DNA of 64,000 nt, from the NCBI RefSeq assembly GCF_002005205.3, contig NZ_CP019702.2:1492001-1556000 (forward strand), given 5' to 3'. The notes beneath the pieces are model-generated. The model was given only the letters and a program-made list of their open reading frames with translations. It was not told the origin of the DNA and did no database searches. Below are positions 60,481-64,000 of this stretch, piece by piece (position 1 is the stretch's first letter; every line of letters begins with the position of its first letter). The position numbers were made by a program, and so were the translations under genes. The stretch is from Rhizobium rhizogenes (GTDB taxonomy: Bacteria > Pseudomonadota > Alphaproteobacteria > Rhizobiales > Rhizobiaceae).

Positions 60481-61682
60481 CATCGACGCTGGATTGGCTG
60501 GCAAGGCTGGTCGCTCATCCGACGGTCAGTTCGGACACCAATCTTCCGCTGATCGACGAGATTGAGACAGCGCTGTCGAATGCCGGTGCTGTGTGTGACC
60601 GATTTTATGATGACACCGGGTTGAAGGCAGCGCTTCTGGCCCGGCTGGGGCCGGATGTGCCGGGTGGTCTGATGTTATCCGGCCATGTCGACGTGGTTCC
60701 GGTGGTTGGGCAGGACTGGACCGTTCCGCCCTTCGCCGTCACTCAAAAAGACGGCAAGCTCTACGGACGCGGCACAACGGACATGAAGGGCTTCGTCGCG
60801 TCGACGCTGGCGCTTGTGGAAACGATTGACGTGAAGAGCCTTGCGGCCCCTCTTTGGCTGGCTATTTCCTACGACGAAGAAATTGGCTGTGTCGGCGTAA
60901 GGCCGATGCTCGAGGAGATCGCCGCACGGGATATCCTGCCCGATCTGATCGTGGTCGGGGAGCCGACATCGATGCAGCTAGGCCTTGGTCACAAGGGCAA
61001 GATGGCTTTTCAGGTCGAGGTTACCGGGGTTCCCCGCCATTCGGCCGAGGCGCCGCTGGCATTGAATGCATTACACATCGCGGCTGATTTCATTGTTGGC
61101 CTGCGCCGATTGCAGGACGACATCGCGGCTCGCGGCCCGCGTGAGCAGGGTTATTCGGTGCCATACGCCACGGTTCACGTTGGGAAATTGTCCGGTGGCA
61201 CTGCGGTCAATCTCGTGCCGGATCATGCCGAGCTTCTGATGGAGTGCAGGATGATGGCTGCGGACGATCCTCTCGCTTTGGCTGAGCAGATACGCAAAGT
61301 CGCCGCCGCTGCGATTGCACCCTACAAGGAGCGTTTCAGGGAAGCCGCTATCGATATCGAGATTACCGGAAACTATCCGGGTCACTCGATTGATGGAAAT
61401 CATCCGATTGTGCAGGCCTTCGCGTCGTGCTTGCCGAAAGGAAGCCGGGATTGCCGCGTGAGTTTCGGAACCGAAGCCGGATTGTTCGCGCAGGCACTGG
61501 ATGTTCCTGTCGTGATCTGCGGGCCGGGAAGCATGGATCAGGGGCATCGTCCCGATGAATTCATCAAGCAGACGCAACTCGATATCTGTGACGCTGTGCT
61601 GGCGGATGCCGTTGTTCGGTTTTGTGCAAGCCGGCGCCCGCTTGCTTCGTATGTCCCAAAGCAGATGCACGGAAAAATGTAA
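60477..61682 (+). CDS. M20 deacylase, acetylornithine deacetylase (ArgE)-like
   Basis: A 401-residue M20 metallopeptidase-family enzyme close to ArgE. Metal ligands are visible as H70-V-D72 (SGHVDVVPVVGQDW), D102 in GRGTTDMKG, and the Glu pair E134-E135 in YDEEIGCVG; a later Glu-rich loop is at GEPTSMQLG. A lid domain (about 175-290) is present. ArgE hydrolyses N-acetylornithine; catabolic relatives remove acyl groups from other N-acyl amino acids. Its location, coupled to a glycosidase and upstream of an importer, argues for a catabolic N-acyl substrate rather than arginine synthesis. The start is GTG 60477, in a GTGA overlap with GH3. Confidence 0.88.
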   Translation: MTSTLDWLARLVAHPTVSSDTNLPLIDEIETALSNAGAVCDRFYDDTGLKAALLARLGPDVPGGLMLSGHVDVVPVVGQDWTVPPFAVTQKDGKLYGRGTTDMKGFVASTLALVETIDVKSLAAPLWLAISYDEEIGCVGVRPMLEEIAARDILPDLIVVGEPTSMQLGLGHKGKMAFQVEVTGVPRHSAEAPLALNALHIAADFIVGLRRLQDDIAARGPREQGYSVPYATVHVGKLSGGTAVNLVPDHAELLMECRMMAADDPLALAEQIRKVAAAAIAPYKERFREAAIDIEITGNYPGHSIDGNHPIVQAFASCLPKGSRDCRVSFGTEAGLFAQALDVPVVICGPGSMDQGHRPDEFIKQTQLDICDAVLADAVVRFCASRRPLASYVPKQMHGKM

Positions 61683-61745
61683 TTTACCGAAACCATGCGG
61701 ACGGGAAAAGTAGTTGATGAAGGTCAAACAAACTCAGAGGGTAAA

Positions 61746-62816
61746 ATGAACAATAACGTATCACGTCGCGGCTTCATGAAGACGACGACGGGGCTTGCAG
61801 CCATGGCGCTGGCCGCTCCTGTCCTTCTCAAGGGTAACCGTGTGTTTGCCGGCGAAACACTTGTCGTGCGCGACATGGGCGGTGCCTTCTATGAAGGTTT
61901 CAAGGTTGCTTTCTATGATACCTTTGCCGCGGAAACCGGTGTTACCATCCAGACCAACACCAACGAGCCCGATCCTATCCCGCAGTACAAGATGGCAATC
62001 GATACGGATACGAAGCTATTCGATGTTGCCCTGATGACACCGGAACACGTGCTGCGTATCCGCCAGCTCGGCGACAATTATATGCTGCCGCTCAACATTG
62101 AGGTTGCGAACAAGGACGATTTTACGCCGCATACATTCGAGACGGATTTCGTTGGCGTCGCCATTTTTGCGCTGGCCATGGGCTATCGCAAGGATACGGT
62201 AAAAACCGTTCCGACCAGCTGGGCCGATTTCTGGAACACAGAAGCCTTCCAGGGTCGCCGTGGTTTGTGGCGCAGCCCGGTCACGACGCTTGAAATGGCG
62301 CTGCTTGCGGACGGAGTACCGCTCGACAAGCTTTACCCGCTCGACGTCGACCGTGCTTTCAAGAGCCTCGACAAGATCAAGTCGCACATCAACATCTGGT
62401 GGACGTCGGGGGCGCACGCGACCCAGCTCCTGAAGGATGGCGAGCTTGATCTCATGTCCACCTGGTCGACCCGCGCCCAGGCTGCGATCAATGCAGGCGC
62501 CCCGGCGGGTATCGTCTGGAACGGCGGTCTGTTCAACATCGACGGCTGGACGATTGCCGGTAATACCGAGAAGGCTGACCTCTCCCGCAAGTTCATCGAA
62601 TGGTGCCTTGATGCCAAGCGTCAGGCCGCCTACACGGACATTCTGGCTTGCGGCCCGACCAACATGAAGGCTTATGAGCATCTGAGTGCGGAAAAGTCTG
62701 CGCTCCTGCCGACAGCGCCGGAAAACATCAAGGGGCTGACAGTCCTCAACGCTGCCTACTGGGCAGAGAACCAGGACGAGTTGACCCAGCGCTTCGAGCA
62801 GTGGATCCTGGGTTAA
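61746..62816 (+). CDS. Tat-exported ABC solute-binding protein (PotD/spermidine-type)
   Basis: A 356-residue periplasmic binding protein of the polyamine/opine-like family 1. The N-terminus SRRGFMKTTTGLAAMALAAP is a twin-arginine signal, ending near FAGETLVV. The mature part has RDMGGAFYEGFK, the ligand-cleft segment INIWWTSGAHATQLL and MSTWSTRAQAA. Relatives bind polyamines, opines or other cationic amino compounds. ATG 61746 starts the Tat signal; upstream codons to 61695 are unrelated. It comes between the deacylase and the permease gene and should deliver the compound broken down by the cluster. Confidence 0.9.
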   Translation: MNNNVSRRGFMKTTTGLAAMALAAPVLLKGNRVFAGETLVVRDMGGAFYEGFKVAFYDTFAAETGVTIQTNTNEPDPIPQYKMAIDTDTKLFDVALMTPEHVLRIRQLGDNYMLPLNIEVANKDDFTPHTFETDFVGVAIFALAMGYRKDTVKTVPTSWADFWNTEAFQGRRGLWRSPVTTLEMALLADGVPLDKLYPLDVDRAFKSLDKIKSHINIWWTSGAHATQLLKDGELDLMSTWSTRAQAAINAGAPAGIVWNGGLFNIDGWTIAGNTEKADLSRKFIEWCLDAKRQAAYTDILACGPTNMKAYEHLSAEKSALLPTAPENIKGLTVLNAAYWAENQDELTQRFEQWILG

Positions 62817-62936
62817 TTTTTCGCGGACAAGACCATCCGAGCCTCGGGTTTCGCCTTTTGGCGAGATCCCAATCTGACTATGAGTGGCCCGGTTCTGTGA
62901 TATGCGGAACGGGCCATTTCAACGAACGGGACCACC

Positions 62937-64000
62937 ATGGCTGACCTTTCCGCCAACACATTTTCTCGGCAGCGCCTCAGGCTCGACAGCCTCTGGCTTT
63001 CCACGCCGGGGCTTGCTTACATGGCGCTGTTGCTGATCCTGCCTGCCGGCGCGCTCATCTGGCAATCTTTCGTCAATCCGAAGACAGGTGCCTTCGATCT
63101 GACGGTCTACGAACAGATGTTTTCGGCGGGCGTTTACGTAAAAGTTCTCGCCAACACATTTGCGATTTCTGCGCAGGTGACCATTGTCTGCCTTCTGGTT
63201 GGCTACCCGATTGCCGTGTGGCTTGCAGATATGCCGGAATATCGGCGGCGCATGGCCATGTGGCTCGTTCTTTTGCCGTTCTGGGTAAGCCCGCTTCTCA
63301 AAAACTTCGCCTGGATCGTGCTTCTTGCCCGAAAGGGTATCGTCGCACAGATGTTGACCGGCATGGGTTTTGATACCGAACTCAACCTGCTTTACGGTCG
63401 TGGCGCTGTTGTTTTCGGCATGGCGCATGCGATGTTGCCAATTGCCATTCTCACCATGTTGCCGACGATGCTGTCGATAGACGGACGGCTTATGCCGGCG
63501 GCGATGACGATGGGCGCAAGCCGGAGCCAGTCGTTCTGGCGCATTTTCCTGCCTCTCTCCATGCCGGGTGTTGCGGCAGCGGGCTTGTTGATCTTCGTCA
63601 TGGGTCTGGGTTTCTTCATTACGCCAGCTCTGCTCGGCTCACCGAATGAAACGGTGATCGGCCAGATGATGATCACTCAGGTCCAGAAGCTTTTCAACAT
63701 GCGGCTCGCCGGCGCACTGGCGGCACTGCTTCTCGCGGTTACCCTCATCACGATTGCCGTTTATGATCGCTTTTTCGGGATGTCTGCCGTATCGGGTAAC
63801 GGTGCAGCAGCCAGGCGTGGCGGTGTGATCGGAACAATCGGCGGTGCGATCATCGAGGTCGGGGCTAACGTCAGCGATTTCGTTGCACGCCTTCTGCCTA
63901 CCCGTCTTGGTCGCGGCGCATTTACGATCTTTGTCTGGTTGGTCATTGCAGTGATGATTGTGCCCGTGCTTGCATTCCCACCGATGGCATTTTCCGGTTC
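62937..64000 (+). CDS. ABC importer permease, probably fused PotB-PotC type (runs off window)
   Basis: The frame opens at ATG 62937 behind a weak site and stays open to the window end (354 codons), so the 3' end is missing. The first 280 residues are a PotB-like permease with six hydrophobic segments (YMALLLILPAGALIWQSF first), the EAA-type loop AAMTMGASRSQSFWRIFLPL and FFITPALLGSPNETVIG. After a linker rich in Gly and Ala (about 288-325) a further hydrophobic helix begins (AFTIFVWLVIAVMIVPVLAF) that resembles the opening of a PotC-like permease. A single fused permease is therefore likely. It follows the binding protein by 120 bases. Confidence 0.85.
   Translation, partial: MADLSANTFSRQRLRLDSLWLSTPGLAYMALLLILPAGALIWQSFVNPKTGAFDLTVYEQMFSAGVYVKVLANTFAISAQVTIVCLLVGYPIAVWLADMPEYRRRMAMWLVLLPFWVSPLLKNFAWIVLLARKGIVAQMLTGMGFDTELNLLYGRGAVVFGMAHAMLPIAILTMLPTMLSIDGRLMPAAMTMGASRSQSFWRIFLPLSMPGVAAAGLLIFVMGLGFFITPALLGSPNETVIGQMMITQVQKLFNMRLAGALAALLLAVTLITIAVYDRFFGMSAVSGNGAAARRGGVIGTIGGAIIEVGANVSDFVARLLPTRLGRGAFTIFVWLVIAVMIVPVLAFPPMAFSG

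Noticed and set aside
1..64000. CRISPR array, rRNA genes, intact insertion sequence or phage integrase
   Set aside because: No regularly spaced repeats, rRNA-like sequence, transposase or integrase gene was seen on either strand.

Overview
The window is about 64 kb of GC-rich, gene-dense alphaproteobacterial chromosome, most consistent with Rhizobiaceae (Agrobacterium/Rhizobium). The reasons are the many ABC sugar importers, an inositol catabolic locus under an RpiR-type regulator, and an orphan VgrG island. This placement comes from gene content and style, not from a database match.

Layout. 1-4.7 kb is housekeeping: the 3' part of mnmA, tRNA-Met(CAT), tRNA-Gly(GCC), a prolyl-tRNA editing-like protein, a CnoX-type thioredoxin, a Lon N-terminal-domain protein and a Trm112-like protein. 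4.8-12.4 kb is a two-gene unit: a thioester-type bacterial alpha-2-macroglobulin and penicillin-binding protein 1C. 12.9-29.5 kb is a large inositol (or related cyclitol) locus. It has an IbpA/IatA/IatP-like importer plus a TauE-like permease, an RpiR regulator, a leftward operon (iolG, aldehyde dehydrogenase, HpcH/HpaI aldolase, D-2-hydroxyacid dehydrogenase, Gfo/Idh/MocA) and a rightward operon (iolD, iolE, SDR, TIM-barrel isomerase, Gfo/Idh/MocA). One dyad, GCAAT-N4-(A/G)TTGC, sits in all three of its promoter regions. iolB, iolC and iolJ are not here.

29.6-38.4 kb is accessory DNA. Two decayed genes (surface-repeat and AP2-domain remnants) are followed by a type VI secretion module: vgrG, DUF4123 adaptor, an unknown 159-aa protein, a WHH nuclease toxin, a SUKH-like immunity protein, a D123/ATP-grasp protein and PAAR. 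After it comes a 473-bp second copy of part of vgrG and an orphan gene that may encode immunity. 38.6-46.3 kb is a LacI-regulated cluster of ribokinase, a complete ABC importer and an ADP-ribosylglycohydrolase-family enzyme. It has two matching LacI-type operators, one of them inside the first permease gene. This looks like an uptake-and-deribosylation pathway and is the strongest candidate for an undescribed system.

46.5-52.4 kb holds a glycine-zipper lipoprotein, an OmpR-family two-component system and a MacAB-type efflux pair. The lipoprotein and macA are both preceded by GTAAY-N6-GTAAY direct repeats. 52.7-54.1 kb is a divergent NmrA/HxlR redox pair. 54.3-64 kb is a LysR-centred catabolic cluster: DUF1028, RidA and a flavin monooxygenase leftward; GH3 glycosidase, M20 deacylase, Tat-exported binding protein and an apparently fused permease (cut by the window end) rightward.

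No CRISPR array, rRNA, intact insertion sequence or replication origin was seen.
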